This document shows positions 8,746-17,426 of a stretch of 64,000 bases of DNA, piece by piece (within the stretch, counting starts at the first letter, position 1; the number at the start of each line of letters is the position of its first letter). Source of the stretch: Bacillota bacterium. GTDB taxonomy: Bacteria; Bacillota; Clostridia; Lachnospirales; Lachnospiraceae. Location: NCBI GenBank assembly GCA_023450835.1, contig JAEXGM010000189.1:1-64000 (forward strand). The letters are read 5' to 3'. Made by a program: the position numbers and the translations under genes. A model generated the notes under the pieces. That model worked only from the letters and a program-made list of their open reading frames with translations, was not told the DNA's origin and made no database searches.

Positions 8746-8795
8746 TATAGATTATCTATACATTACATTATATATAGATAATCTATATATGTCAA
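8746..8795 (-). promoter_or_regulatory. PadR-SEDS promoter with two PadR-type operators
   Basis: On the minus strand: TTGACA (8790-8795), a 17-bp spacer, TATAAT (8767-8772), all consensus. Operator 1, TATAGATAATCTATA (8773-8787), fills the spacer. Operator 2, TATAGATTATCTATA (8746-8760), lies at about +8 to +22. Both are perfect 7-bp inverted repeats around one central base, 27 bp centre to centre. Confidence 0.9.
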
Positions 8796-8823
8796 TAGAA
8801 TAATGCAAATCCTTCCATTTTAT

Positions 8824-9411
8824 CTATTCTTTCAAGTCAAATTCTTCGTCGATAGATTTGATTCCTCCAGATATCAAACTCATTAGGAAAACCGACATAT
8901 CCACAGAAGTAATTTTCATATCATCCTCCAGCCATTGCTGGATTGCTCCGATACACCCTGATATGGCAAAGGGCATAAAATACCTTCCTCTGTCATCACC
9001 TAATTTATACATAATGGGAGGCTGGCACTTCAGAATTGCTTCTTTAAATTTATTCAGAAAATTGTAATCCCCGTCTTCTCCTAAAAGTATCTTACAGATA
9101 TCAGCATTCTCTCTTATGAAGTCAAAAACAAAAATGAAGAAAGACAAAGTACTCTCCTTCTTTACTTCAGAAAGATACAATTTATCCAATTCTATGCTAA
9201 AATCATCGAACATTTCATTTTCAATCTTTTCAATCATATCATAAATATCTTTATAATACAGATAAAAGGTGGAGCGGTTCACATCCGCCAACTCTGTCAG
9301 TTCTGTCACGGTAATCTTATTGATTTTCTTTTCCCTCATCAGAGTGGTAAGGCTCTTGGTCAAGAGCTTTTTCGTCCGCCGTACCCTGCGGTCATTCATA
9401 TTATCTTTCAT
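8824..9411 (-). CDS. TetR/AcrR family transcriptional regulator
   Basis: 195 aa. HTH at about residues 8-55 (RRVRRTKKLLTKSLTTLM... ITVTELTELADVNRSTFYLYYKD), then a helical C-terminal domain of the same type as the TetR protein at 622-1197. The gene is divergent from the MMPL exporter at 9696 and is its probable repressor. The start is ATG 9411 (ATG 9399 is possible). The leader is a shortened copy of the window's dispersed hairpin element, supplying GGAAAGG 13 bases before the ATG. Confidence 0.87.
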   Translation of the reverse strand: MKDNMNDRRVRRTKKLLTKSLTTLMREKKINKITVTELTELADVNRSTFYLYYKDIYDMIEKIENEMFDDFSIELDKLYLSEVKKESTLSFFIFVFDFIRENADICKILLGEDGDYNFLNKFKEAILKCQPPIMYKLGDDRGRYFMPFAISGCIGAIQQWLEDDMKITSVDMSVFLMSLISGGIKSIDEEFDLKE

Positions 9412-9420
9412 ACAATAACT

Positions 9421-9466
9421 ATGTCCTTTCCAACGTGTGGTGAATTATGCATTTTAATAATTCACA
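9421..9466 (-). repeat. Dispersed leader element, short copy lacking hairpin 2
   Basis: On the minus strand: hairpin 1 GTGAATTAT...ATAATTCAC (9466 to about 9441), then directly CACACGTTGGAAAGG and the TetR start region. Compared with the other copies, the CATGTTTGTGCC...GGCACAAACATG hairpin is missing, as if deleted. Confidence 0.75.
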
Positions 9467-9623
9467 CTTCCCCCTTAAACAAATAAACATCTCATTCATA
9501 CTATGTATGATTCTAATTTTTTTATAAACTTTTCTACAATTGATCCCCTATTTGTCGATTATCCCACAAAACACCCCTGCATTAACGATTGAATCAAATC
9601 TTCTCTTATACTAAAATACTCTC

Positions 9624-9643
9624 ACTTGAGATAATATACAAGT
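9624..9643. promoter_or_regulatory. Candidate TetR operator in the divergent TetR/MMPL region
   Basis: Imperfect 20-bp palindrome with ACTTG and CAAGT ends around an AT-rich centre (9624-9643); a second palindrome TTGTACAA follows at 9661-9668. Both lie within 75 bases of the MMPL start, where a repressor would block transcription. Assignment is inference. Confidence 0.4.
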
Positions 9644-9695
9644 GTTTTATATCAAACATCTTGTACAAATGCATTTCAATTAAGGAGGAATAAAT

Positions 9696-12600
9696 ATGCG
9701 CAATATGATTCGCTTCCGCTACCTGATATTAGCAATTTGGGTTGCCATTACTGTACTATTTGTATTTAACCAACCTGACATCAGCAGTATTCTCGGCGGA
9801 AAAGGGGAAGCGACACTACAGGAAGATTCTCCTTCCAACGTTGCCCAGAAAATGCTGGATGAGATGAATACGGGAAACGGAGATACTTTAATCGTTGTAT
9901 TTCACAACGCAGATTCCCTGTCAGAGGATGACATGAATGCTATCAGCAAAGGAATTGACAGCTTAAATGCTGATAAGGACAGCTTAAAAATCACTAATCT
10001 CATTGACCCTTTTGGTACTCCCTCAGCAAAGGACCAACTAATCTCAAAAGATAATACCACTCTGATGGTTCAGGTTACATATGATGCCGCTGACAGAAAC
10101 CGTAAAGAGATTATTGACAGCTTTGATGCCGCTGTAAAAGACATTCCCGTCGAGCATTATATAACCGGCGGACCTGCCATTGCCAATGACTACATGAACA
10201 CCGTAAATAAAGGTGTGGAAAAGAGCGGTGCTATCACCATTATCTTTATTCTGGTAGTGCTGGTCCTGATGTTCCGTTCTGCTGTTACACCACTGGTTTC
10301 CCTGTTGGCGGTGGGAATTTCCTACATCTGTTCCATGGGTATTGTAGGTCTTCTTAATACAGCCTTTGGTTTCCCCATCACAAATTTCACCCAGATGTTT
10401 ATTATCGTGGTACTCTTTGGTATCGGTACCGATTACCACATCCTGTTGTTGAACCGCTTCAAGGAAGAATTATCCCACGGGCTTTCTGTTGATGATGCGG
10501 TCATAAGGAGCCTGAAGACCTCCGGTAAAACTATTCTTTACAGCGGCCTGACCGTATTTATGGGATTTGTAAGCTTAAGCTTTGTGCAGTTCCCGGTATA
10601 CCGTTCTGCCAATTCTGTTGCTATCGGAATTGCCCTCCTGCTTCTTGAAATCCTGACTCTGACTCCGGTATTAATGAGAATTTTAGGCCACCGTCTCTTC
10701 TGGCCCTCCAAAACAGCCGCCGGACATAAGGAAAGTAAATTCTGGGCCGGGCTTACCTCTAACAGTGTAAAACATCCAATCCTTTCTTTATTGATTGTTG
10801 CTGCGGTTATCGTGCCGGTAATTTTCTTTAATACCACAAGACTATCCTTTGACAGTATGGCTGATATGCCAGAGGACACACCTTCTGTAAAAGGCTTTCA
10901 CATCATAGCAGATGAATTCGGGGTCGGCAAGGCAATGCCTGTAACTTTGGTTATCAGAAATTCCTCTGCCATGGACAATAACGAGGCCCTGGCAGCTCTG
11001 GATAATCTGACGGAAGCCCTAAAGACCGTAGGCGGTGTTGCTTCCGTATCCGGACCCACCCAGCCCCTTGGCAGCCCCATTGCCGATTTGTACACTGACA
11101 GTCAGTTAAAGACAGTAACAGAAGGTCTGTCAGATGCTCAGGATGGGATAGGTAAAGTAAATGACGGACTCGGTACCATTGAAGAGCAATTGAGCGTTCC
11201 CGATTTCTCACAGCTTAATGACCTGACAAAGGGTACCGGAGACCTGGCAAATGGGCTTACTGCTATTAATAGCGGGCTCCAGGCTGTTGACACAGGTATA
11301 TCCCAAGGCGCGGACGGTGCCTCTTCTCTGGCAGCTGGCGCAGCTAAGCTGAAAGCGGGAATTACCGCCTTGAATCAGGGCCTGCAAGACCTTAAGACCA
11401 GTCTGGATAAAATCCAGGCAGGCTATGTCAGTCTGTCAGACGGCTATACGACCCTGGCTTCCTCTGTCAGCCAGTTAAAGCAATTGGAACAGATGATGGA
11501 GGTCTCCATAAGCAACATTGATAAAAAGCTTCCCGGTGATACGGATGTAGCCACCCTTAAAGCATATCTTGCCACACTGTCGAAATCCCTTGACCAGTTA
11601 TCTCAGGGAATGACACAGGCAAATACCAATTACACCGCACTGAATAACGGACTGAATCAGATAAGTGACGGCCTTTCATCCGTTATTGCCGGTACTTCTA
11701 AAGATTCCGAACTGGTAAAAGGAATCGACAGCCTGGCCTCGGGCGCAAAAGCTCTCTCCGATGGTCTGAAAAAGGGCAGTGCCGGGCAACAGCAGATAAT
11801 TACAAATATGGCTAAACTGCAAAGTGGTGCTGACCAGGTCCACGAAGGAGTAGCGACACTTACTACAAAGCTGACTACTCTTGGCAGCGGAATAAGTGAC
11901 CTAAAGGATGGTATCAGTGCCGGAAAAGACGGCCTTACTCAGATTACGGACGGTCTTACCCAGGGTAATGACTTCCTTACCCAGTTAACCGCAACAAAAT
12001 CCTTCTATATACCGGAGGAAGCCTTTAACACTGATGATATTAACACTATGCTGAATGCTTATATGTCCGATGACAGAACCTATGCAAAGTTATCCATTAC
12101 TCTGGACACGGAGCCCTATGCGGATTCTTCCATCCAGCTGATTGATACCCTTAAGGAAGTGGTGAACAGCCACCTGAATGGTTCGGTGCTTCACGATGCA
12201 TCCTTTGGTTTTGCAGGAGCGACAGCCGTATCAAAAGATATGAGCGATATGGCTACCCACGATATTACCTTTACCCAGATTATTGTGCTTTCAGCCATTT
12301 TCATACTGTTGATATTAGTTACCCGTTCCTTCTGGATTCCGGTATATATCATCGGTTCCCTGATTGCCGCTTACTATACCTCCCTGTCGATTACTTCCTG
12401 GCTTTCAGATGTATTATTCAACAACCCTAATGGCATGGCATGGAACGTACCTTTCTTTGCCTTTGTCATGATAGCAGCCCTGGGTGTTGATTACAGTATC
12501 TTCTTAATGGAACGCTTCCGTGAATATCCGGAACTTCCTCCAAAAGATGCTATTGTACTGGCAGCCAAACATGTTGGCTCTGTGGTATTGTCCGCCGCTG

Positions 12601-12779
12601 TCATACTCTCCGGAACCTTTGCCACCTTATATCCCTCCAACCTGGTAATCCTGATGGAACTTGCAATTGCAGTAGTGATTGGGCTTATGCTCCTAAGCCT
12701 TGTATTCCTTCCCGTGGTCATCCCGGCTTTAATTGATATTCAGGATAAGATAACAAGCCGCACAAGAAGAAGTAATTAA
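9696..12779 (+). CDS. MMPL/RND family transporter with extracytoplasmic coiled-coil insert
   Basis: 1027 aa. One N-terminal membrane segment (about 7-25), a periplasmic-type domain, and five membrane segments at about 165-330 with the MMPL signature GIGTDYHILLLNRFKEEL. The second half starts with a segment at about 355-375, then a very long Gly/Leu/Asp/Ser coiled-coil-like region (about 470-760; repeated NGLxxINxGLxxVDxGI-type heptads as in YhgE/Pip proteins), and ends with five membrane segments and a second signature, LGVDYSIFLMERFREY. The Asp in GTDYH/GVDYS is the proton-relay residue. The family exports lipids, polyketides or drugs using the proton gradient. Start ATG with AAGGAGGAA upstream. 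The divergent TetR protein is the likely repressor. Confidence 0.92.
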   Translation: MRNMIRFRYLILAIWVAITVLFVFNQPDISSILGGKGEATLQEDSPSNVAQKMLDEMNTGNGDTLIVVFHNADSLSEDDMNAISKGIDSLNADKDSLKITNLIDPFGTPSAKDQLISKDNTTLMVQVTYDAADRNRKEIIDSFDAAVKDIPVEHYITGGPAIANDYMNTVNKGVEKSGAITIIFILVVLVLMFRSAVTPLVSLLAVGISYICSMGIVGLLNTAFGFPITNFTQMFIIVVLFGIGTDYHILLLNRFKEELSHGLSVDDAVIRSLKTSGKTILYSGLTVFMGFVSLSFVQFPVYRSANSVAIGIALLLLEILTLTPVLMRILGHRLFWPSKTAAGHKESKFWAGLTSNSVKHPILSLLIVAAVIVPVIFFNTTRLSFDSMADMPEDTPSVKGFHIIADEFGVGKAMPVTLVIRNSSAMDNNEALAALDNLTEALKTVGGVASVSGPTQPLGSPIADLYTDSQLKTVTEGLSDAQDGIGKVNDGLGTIEEQLSVPDFSQLNDLTKGTGDLANGLTAINSGLQAVDTGISQGADGASSLAAGAAKLKAGITALNQGLQDLKTSLDKIQAGYVSLSDGYTTLASSVSQLKQLEQMMEVSISNIDKKLPGDTDVATLKAYLATLSKSLDQLSQGMTQANTNYTALNNGLNQISDGLSSVIAGTSKDSELVKGIDSLASGAKALSDGLKKGSAGQQQIITNMAKLQSGADQVHEGVATLTTKLTTLGSGISDLKDGISAGKDGLTQITDGLTQGNDFLTQLTATKSFYIPEEAFNTDDINTMLNAYMSDDRTYAKLSITLDTEPYADSSIQLIDTLKEVVNSHLNGSVLHDASFGFAGATAVSKDMSDMATHDITFTQIIVLSAIFILLILVTRSFWIPVYIIGSLIAAYYTSLSITSWLSDVLFNNPNGMAWNVPFFAFVMIAALGVDYSIFLMERFREYPELPPKDAIVLAAKHVGSVVLSAAVILSGTFATLYPSNLVILMELAIAVVIGLMLLSLVFLPVVIPALIDIQDKITSRTRRSN

Positions 12780-12826
12780 ATATTACCTACGGAAAAGATT
12801 CGCTGAATTAAACACTACAAAATCAT

Positions 12827-12889
12827 AATCCCGGTCTATCCGCTCCTTTGTCTAAAAGTAAGCCGGATGAACCGGGATTTGTTCTTGTT
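12827..12889. terminator. Terminator between the MMPL gene and nadC (convergent)
   Basis: AATCCCGGT (12827-12835) pairs with ACCGGGATT (12871-12879), with additional CTATCCG/CGGAT pairing inside, followed by TGTTCTTGTT. Flanking CTACAA and TTGTAG extend the symmetry, so it can serve both directions. Confidence 0.7.
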
Positions 12890-12899
12890 GTAGGATTTT

Positions 12900-13757
12900 C
12901 TATTCTATTATAATAAGATTTTTTAAGGAAATATCCAATATAGGTGCCGAATGAGTTAAAGCTCCGCAGGAGATGTAATCTACTCCAATATCCCTGAGCA
13001 CTGCAATACTTTTCTTTGTTACATTTCCGGAGCACTCTGTCTTTGCCCTGCCTGCAATTACCTTAACGGCCTGCCTCATGGTATCTATGCTCATGTTGTC
13101 CAGCATAATAATGTCCGCGCCGGCTTCCAATGCCTCCTGTAACATCTCCAGAGTTTCCACCTCCACTTCAATCTTTCGCACAAAAGGAGCATACTCTTTT
13201 GCCATCTCCACAGCCCTTTTTACGCCTCCGGCTGCGGCTATATGATTATCTTTTAAGAGAATTCCGTCAGAAAGGTTATATCTGTGATTGTAACCGCCGC
13301 CTGCCTTCACAGCGTATTTCTCAAAAATTCTCATACCCGGCGTCGTTTTCCTTGTATCCAGTAACCTGATATCACTTCCTTCCAGAAGATTTACGGCCTC
13401 CCTTGTGTATGTGGCTATTCCGCTCATACGCTGCAGATAATTGAGGGCTGTCCTTTCTCCCGAAAGCAAAGCCTTTACATCGGCGGTAACCTCTGCAAGA
13501 AGGGTACCTTTTTTCACGTTATCCCCATCCTTTACATAGGCTTCCATAGCAGCAAAAGGATCTAAGAGATAAAATACTCTAAAAAACACCTCCATCCCTG
13601 CTATGACACCATCTTGCTTGCAAAGAAGCTGAACTTTAGCTTTTCTTTCCTCTCTGACCACCGCATTGGTTGTAATATCTTCGCTGGAGATATCCTCCCT
13701 TAAAGCCTGCAATATCAGTTCATCCATATTTAACTTGAAGGTTATTTCGTTGTGCAT
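12900..13757 (-). CDS. nadC: Nicotinate-nucleotide pyrophosphorylase (carboxylating), quinolinate phosphoribosyltransferase
   Basis: 285 aa, standard NadC length. It converts quinolinate and PRPP to nicotinate mononucleotide, CO2 and pyrophosphate, the third de novo NAD step. Motifs: LALREDISSEDITTNAV near the N-terminus, LLSGERTALNYLQRMSGIAT, DTRKTTPGMRIFEKYAVKAGGGYNHR (substrate-binding Arg/Lys/His), and KIEVEVETLEM and ADIIMLDNMS for the barrel acid residues. It overlaps nadB by 38 bases and is the last gene of nadA-nadB-nadC. Confidence 0.97.
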   Translation of the reverse strand: MHNEITFKLNMDELILQALREDISSEDITTNAVVREERKAKVQLLCKQDGVIAGMEVFFRVFYLLDPFAAMEAYVKDGDNVKKGTLLAEVTADVKALLSGERTALNYLQRMSGIATYTREAVNLLEGSDIRLLDTRKTTPGMRIFEKYAVKAGGGYNHRYNLSDGILLKDNHIAAAGGVKRAVEMAKEYAPFVRKIEVEVETLEMLQEALEAGADIIMLDNMSIDTMRQAVKVIAGRAKTECSGNVTKKSIAVLRDIGVDYISCGALTHSAPILDISLKNLIIIE

Positions 13758-15030
13758 TCTGTTCTGCCCTTTCTATCTCTCTGATTACCAGCTCTTTATT
13801 CTTCTCTTTTAACTTCTCATAATCTTTGTACCGGGTAAGGTCCAATGCCACTGATGGCAATTCCTCCCGACGGGACTTTGCTATATCCGTTGCTGCCTCT
13901 TTGGCAAAGACCAGGCTTTCAAGCAGGGAATTACTGGCCAGACGGTTTGCTCCATGGACGCCGTTACAACTGGTCTCTCCGGCCGCATACAGATTTTTCA
14001 TAGAAGTCCTGCTGCTTAAATCCACTTCGATTCCTCCCATAAAGTAATGCTGTGCCGGTGTAACCGGGATGAGGTCCTTTGTAATATCAATTCCTTCTTC
14101 CAGACAGCGCTTATAGATATTCGGAAATCTTTCCAGGATTTTCTCCCGTCCCAGGTGGGTAAGGGAAAGCCCTACATAACTGCTGCCTTCTTTCTCCATC
14201 TGCTGCAGTATTTTTTGTGTCAGGATATCCCTTGGCAGCAGTTCCTCCGCAAAACGTTCTTTTCTGCCGTTTAAAAGGTATGCTCCCTCTCCCCTTACAG
14301 ATTCGGAGATTAGGAACCGCCTTCCGGGTTTTTCAGAGTATAGAGTCGTAGGATGAATCTGAATATAATTTAAGTTCTTTAGATTAATTTTATGCCGAAG
14401 GGCTATTGCCAGGGCGTCACCGGTCAAATGAGGGTAGTTAGTAGAATCCTTATAAAGTCCTCCGATACCTCCCGTCGCCAGTACGGTAAAGTCAGCATCA
14501 AGCCTTAAGGGCAGTCCTTCCTTTGTCCTCACTATGATTCCGCAGCAGCGGTTGCCGCCGCATATTAAATCTATCATTTCAGTATGTTCCATCACAGTGA
14601 CATTCTTCTTCTCTTTTACCCTGGCTAAGAGTTTGCTGGTGATTTCCTCCCCTGTTATATCCTTATGGTAAAGAATTCTTGGCAGAGAATGGGCACCTTC
14701 CCTGGTATAGAGAAGCTTTCCCTCCTTCTGTTCGAATTCCACTCCAAAGGACATCAAATCTCTTATCACCTCCGGGGATTTTTGTACCATCTGTTCCACT
14801 GCTGCCATACTGTTCTCAAAATGCCCGGCTTTTAACGTATCAAGTATAAAACTCTCATAATCCCCTTCTTCCTTTAATACGCATATTCCTCCCTGCGCCA
14901 GATAAGAATCACTCATCTCCGAAGAGCTCTTGGTAATCAGAAGAATCCTTTTATCCTCCGGCAGATTAAGGGCACAGTATAGACCTGCCACACCGCATCC
15001 AACGATAATAACATCTGCTTCCTTTTTCAT
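13720..15030 (-). CDS. nadB: L-aspartate oxidase
   Basis: 436 aa. FAD-dependent oxidation of L-aspartate to iminoaspartate, first step of de novo NAD synthesis; in an anaerobe fumarate is the expected electron acceptor (family knowledge). N-terminal Rossmann motif DVIIVGCGVAGLYCA, SYLAQGGICVL, ATGGIGGLY, HPTTLY, and the C-terminal AAGETSCNGVHGANRLASNSLLE flavin segment. It is about 100 aa shorter than E. coli NadB, lacking much of the C-terminal helical bundle, as in many clostridial forms. The start is ATG 15030 with GGAGG 7 bases upstream; the TTG at 15048 would lie within that ribosome binding site. Confidence 0.95.
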   Translation of the reverse strand: MKKEADVIIVGCGVAGLYCALNLPEDKRILLITKSSSEMSDSYLAQGGICVLKEEGDYESFILDTLKAGHFENSMAAVEQMVQKSPEVIRDLMSFGVEFEQKEGKLLYTREGAHSLPRILYHKDITGEEITSKLLARVKEKKNVTVMEHTEMIDLICGGNRCCGIIVRTKEGLPLRLDADFTVLATGGIGGLYKDSTNYPHLTGDALAIALRHKINLKNLNYIQIHPTTLYSEKPGRRFLISESVRGEGAYLLNGRKERFAEELLPRDILTQKILQQMEKEGSSYVGLSLTHLGREKILERFPNIYKRCLEEGIDITKDLIPVTPAQHYFMGGIEVDLSSRTSMKNLYAAGETSCNGVHGANRLASNSLLESLVFAKEAATDIAKSRREELPSVALDLTRYKDYEKLKEKNKELVIREIERAEQNAQRNNLQVKYG

Positions 15031-15048
15031 TACAAGCCTCCTTTCCAA

Positions 15049-15134
15049 AGGTCGAACCCATGGATTCGCCGCTTAAATTCCAGCCTTGCAGTACAAGGCT
15101 GTATTATTGAACTGACATTTTCTGAGTCAACTCT
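15049..15134 (-). other. nadA-nadB intercistronic region with two hairpins
   Basis: On the minus strand CAGCCTTG-tactg-CAAGGCTG forms an 8-bp stem, and GAATCCATGGGTTC a second small one, ahead of TTTGGAAAGGAGG. The order hairpin, hairpin, GGAAAGG recalls the dispersed leader element, but the conserved loop is absent, so it is not called as a copy. It may act in mRNA processing. Confidence 0.4.
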
Positions 15135-16052
15135 CTAGTGTTTATTAGCCAGCTCCAGCATCCTCTCAAGGGGTTTATTAGCCTTGGAGCAGAGTTCTTC
15201 CTCTAATTCCACCACATTGGTCATATTTTGTAACTGCTCCAAAACCTTACCTACCGTTATCTTTTTCATATTTGGGCAGAATTGTCTGTGACCGACGGAG
15301 AAAAATCGCTTTCCGGGGTTTTTTAATTCCAGCTCGTAGAGCACTCCCATTTCGGTACAGATAATAAACTCTTCCCCATCACTCTTTGTGGCATAGTCTA
15401 TAATACCGGAAGTGCTTCCGATATAATCCGCAAGTTCAAGAACCTCCCGGGTACATTCAGGGTGGGCCAGGACCCCTGCCTTAGGATATACCTCTTTTGC
15501 TCTCTTTACATTATCTACGGTTATACTGGTATGCACATGACAGAAACCATCACTTAGTATAAAATTCTTTTCTTTTATCTTACCGGCCAGATAACTTCCC
15601 AGATTCCCGTCAGGTATAAAATAAATATTGTGGTTTGGCAGTGACTTTACTATCTGTAATGCATTGGAAGAGGTTACGCACACATCGGAATGAGCCTTAA
15701 TCTCAGCAGTAGAATTCACATAACACACCACTGCTAAATCCGTGGTTTCTTTTCTTATTCTCTCTATCTCATCGACATCAGCCATATGAGCCATAGGGCA
15801 GTCTGAGTAGGTGTCAGGCATAAGAATTGTTTTCTCAGGATTAAGCAGCTTGGCACTCTCTCCCATAAAGGACACTCCGCAGAATAAAATAGTACTTTGA
15901 GGTATCTCCGTTGCTATCTTACTGAGATAATAGGAATCTCCCACATAATCCGCAAGGGCTTGAATCTGCCCGTCCGTATAGTAATGTGCCAGTATTGCTA
16001 TATCCTTTTCCTTCTTTAATTTCTCTATCTGTTCCATCATTGTTTCTATCAC
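15135..16052 (-). CDS. nadA: Quinolinate synthase (4Fe-4S)
   Basis: 305 aa, the short clostridial/archaeal-type NadA. It condenses iminoaspartate with dihydroxyacetone phosphate to quinolinate using a [4Fe-4S] cluster. Visible motifs: ILAHYYTDGQIQALADYVGDSYYLSK, FCGVSFMGESAKLLNP, MPDTYSDCPMAHM, VTSSNA, FIPDGNLGSYLA, HPECTREVLELADYIGSTSG and HRQFCPNMKKI, which include the three cluster cysteines (FCGVSF, HPEC, FCPNM). First gene of the operon, behind a promoter with a palindromic operator. Confidence 0.96.
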   Translation of the reverse strand: MIETMMEQIEKLKKEKDIAILAHYYTDGQIQALADYVGDSYYLSKIATEIPQSTILFCGVSFMGESAKLLNPEKTILMPDTYSDCPMAHMADVDEIERIRKETTDLAVVCYVNSTAEIKAHSDVCVTSSNALQIVKSLPNHNIYFIPDGNLGSYLAGKIKEKNFILSDGFCHVHTSITVDNVKRAKEVYPKAGVLAHPECTREVLELADYIGSTSGIIDYATKSDGEEFIICTEMGVLYELELKNPGKRFFSVGHRQFCPNMKKITVGKVLEQLQNMTNVVELEEELCSKANKPLERMLELANKH

Positions 16053-16079
16053 TCATCACTTCCTGTTATTTTTCTGTCT

Positions 16080-16109
16080 ATTATAGCACCTGTCTTGTCA
16101 CCTGACAAG
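16080..16109 (-). promoter_or_regulatory. nadABC promoter with palindromic operator (NiaR-like candidate)
   Basis: On the minus strand: TTGTCA (16103-16108), a 17-bp spacer, TATAAT (16080-16085). The perfect palindrome CTTGTCA-GG-TGACAAG (16094-16109) covers the -35 box and half the spacer, with a further ACAGGTG next to it. NAD operons of Firmicutes are commonly repressed by NiaR (YrxA), whose sites contain ACAGGTG-like sequence; the assignment is inference because no regulator gene is nearby. Confidence 0.7.
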
Positions 16110-16268
16110 TCTATTAAATTAATTGAAAATGTTATAGCTCAGACTTGTATTGAATACAACATCATGGAAATGGATGATGATTTATGAAATGATATTTACA
16201 TTTTTAAAGCATTGTGATAGGATGATTAGAGATTTCAAGACCATATAACCAGTGTCAAAGGCGCGCAT

Positions 16269-17426
16269 ATGAAAAACTTAATGTTACATAAAAAGAAAAT
16301 CTTACTTTATACTCTGCTGGCAATCTGCTGCTTATTTTCCCTCATATTTGTAAACAATGATTATAATTTTTATAAGGAGACCATCGTAAAGGTAACCACT
16401 GTACAAATAGTAAAAAAGGAAAAAATTACAGACTATTATAAGAATAAGGATATCCTGTACACTCAGCTTCTCACGGGTAAAATCCTAAATGGGACCTTAA
16501 AAGGTAAAACCATCGAGTTAAAAAACCAGTATTCCTATTCCGGGGCTGCCGATAACCAATATAAGGCTGGAGACAAATTATTTGTTTCACTGGACAACTC
16601 CAGTATTAATCCCGGCAAAAACGGTAGTTCTGAAGCCACTTCTGCAATCAGCGGAACCATTAATGGCCTTAAGAGGGATACCTATCTTGTATTTATAGCT
16701 GTTTTATTTACCATCTTTATCATAGCAGTCGGTAAGAAGAAAGGGCTTTTCTCCTTACTCAGCCTTATCTTTAATGTTGTACTTTTCTCTCTTGTTATGG
16801 ATTTGTATTTAAAGGGAATCAACCTGTTACTGGTCTGCAGTATTGTGGTGATTGTATTTACCGTCTTCTCTCTTATTCTGGTAGGAGGGTATAACCAAAA
16901 GACTTTTACAGCCATTATTTCCACACTCCTTGGAACCTTCCTTACCCTTATCATTGCTTATATTGTTATGAAGGCAACTAACGAAAGAGGCGTAAGATAT
17001 GAAGAGATGCAATTCCTGACCCATCCTCCTCATGAAATCTTTATGGCGGAGATACTGGTTGGCTGTCTTGGAGCCGTAATGGATGTATGCATTACCATCT
17101 CTTCTTCCATCTATGAATTATGCGAAACAAATCCAGAGCTTTCCTCAAAAGCTCTGATGGATTCCGGAAGAGAGATTGGAAAAGATATCATGGGTACCAT
17201 GACTAATGTGCTTTTTTTTGCTTATGTCAGCGGAGGCATTCCTATGCTGTTAGTTTACCTGAAAAATGGGTTCCAGACCGGGTATAGCTTCTATATGAAC
17301 CTTTCTCTGGAACTGATACGTGCTCTCACCGGAAGTATCGGTATAGTCCTTGCCATACCTCTTTCCCTGTTTACCACGGTATTCATACAGCAAAAATTCA
17401 GGAAAAGGAGAAGCCTGTATAGATGA
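16269..17426 (+). CDS. YibE/F family membrane protein (first of pair)
   Basis: 385 aa. One N-terminal membrane anchor (about residues 10-28), an extracytoplasmic beta-rich segment to about 135 (KITDYYKNKDILYTQLLTGKI...), then about seven membrane helices with the YibE/F segments LVGCLGAVMDVCITISSSIYEL and GREIGKDIMGTMTNVLFFAYVSGG. The function of the family is not established; the conserved Asp and Ser residues inside membrane helices suggest transport. Start ATG at 16269 with AAAGG upstream. The stop overlaps the next gene's ATG (ATGA), so the two are coupled. Confidence 0.85.
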   Translation: MKNLMLHKKKILLYTLLAICCLFSLIFVNNDYNFYKETIVKVTTVQIVKKEKITDYYKNKDILYTQLLTGKILNGTLKGKTIELKNQYSYSGAADNQYKAGDKLFVSLDNSSINPGKNGSSEATSAISGTINGLKRDTYLVFIAVLFTIFIIAVGKKKGLFSLLSLIFNVVLFSLVMDLYLKGINLLLVCSIVVIVFTVFSLILVGGYNQKTFTAIISTLLGTFLTLIIAYIVMKATNERGVRYEEMQFLTHPPHEIFMAEILVGCLGAVMDVCITISSSIYELCETNPELSSKALMDSGREIGKDIMGTMTNVLFFAYVSGGIPMLLVYLKNGFQTGYSFYMNLSLELIRALTGSIGIVLAIPLSLFTTVFIQQKFRKRRSLYR

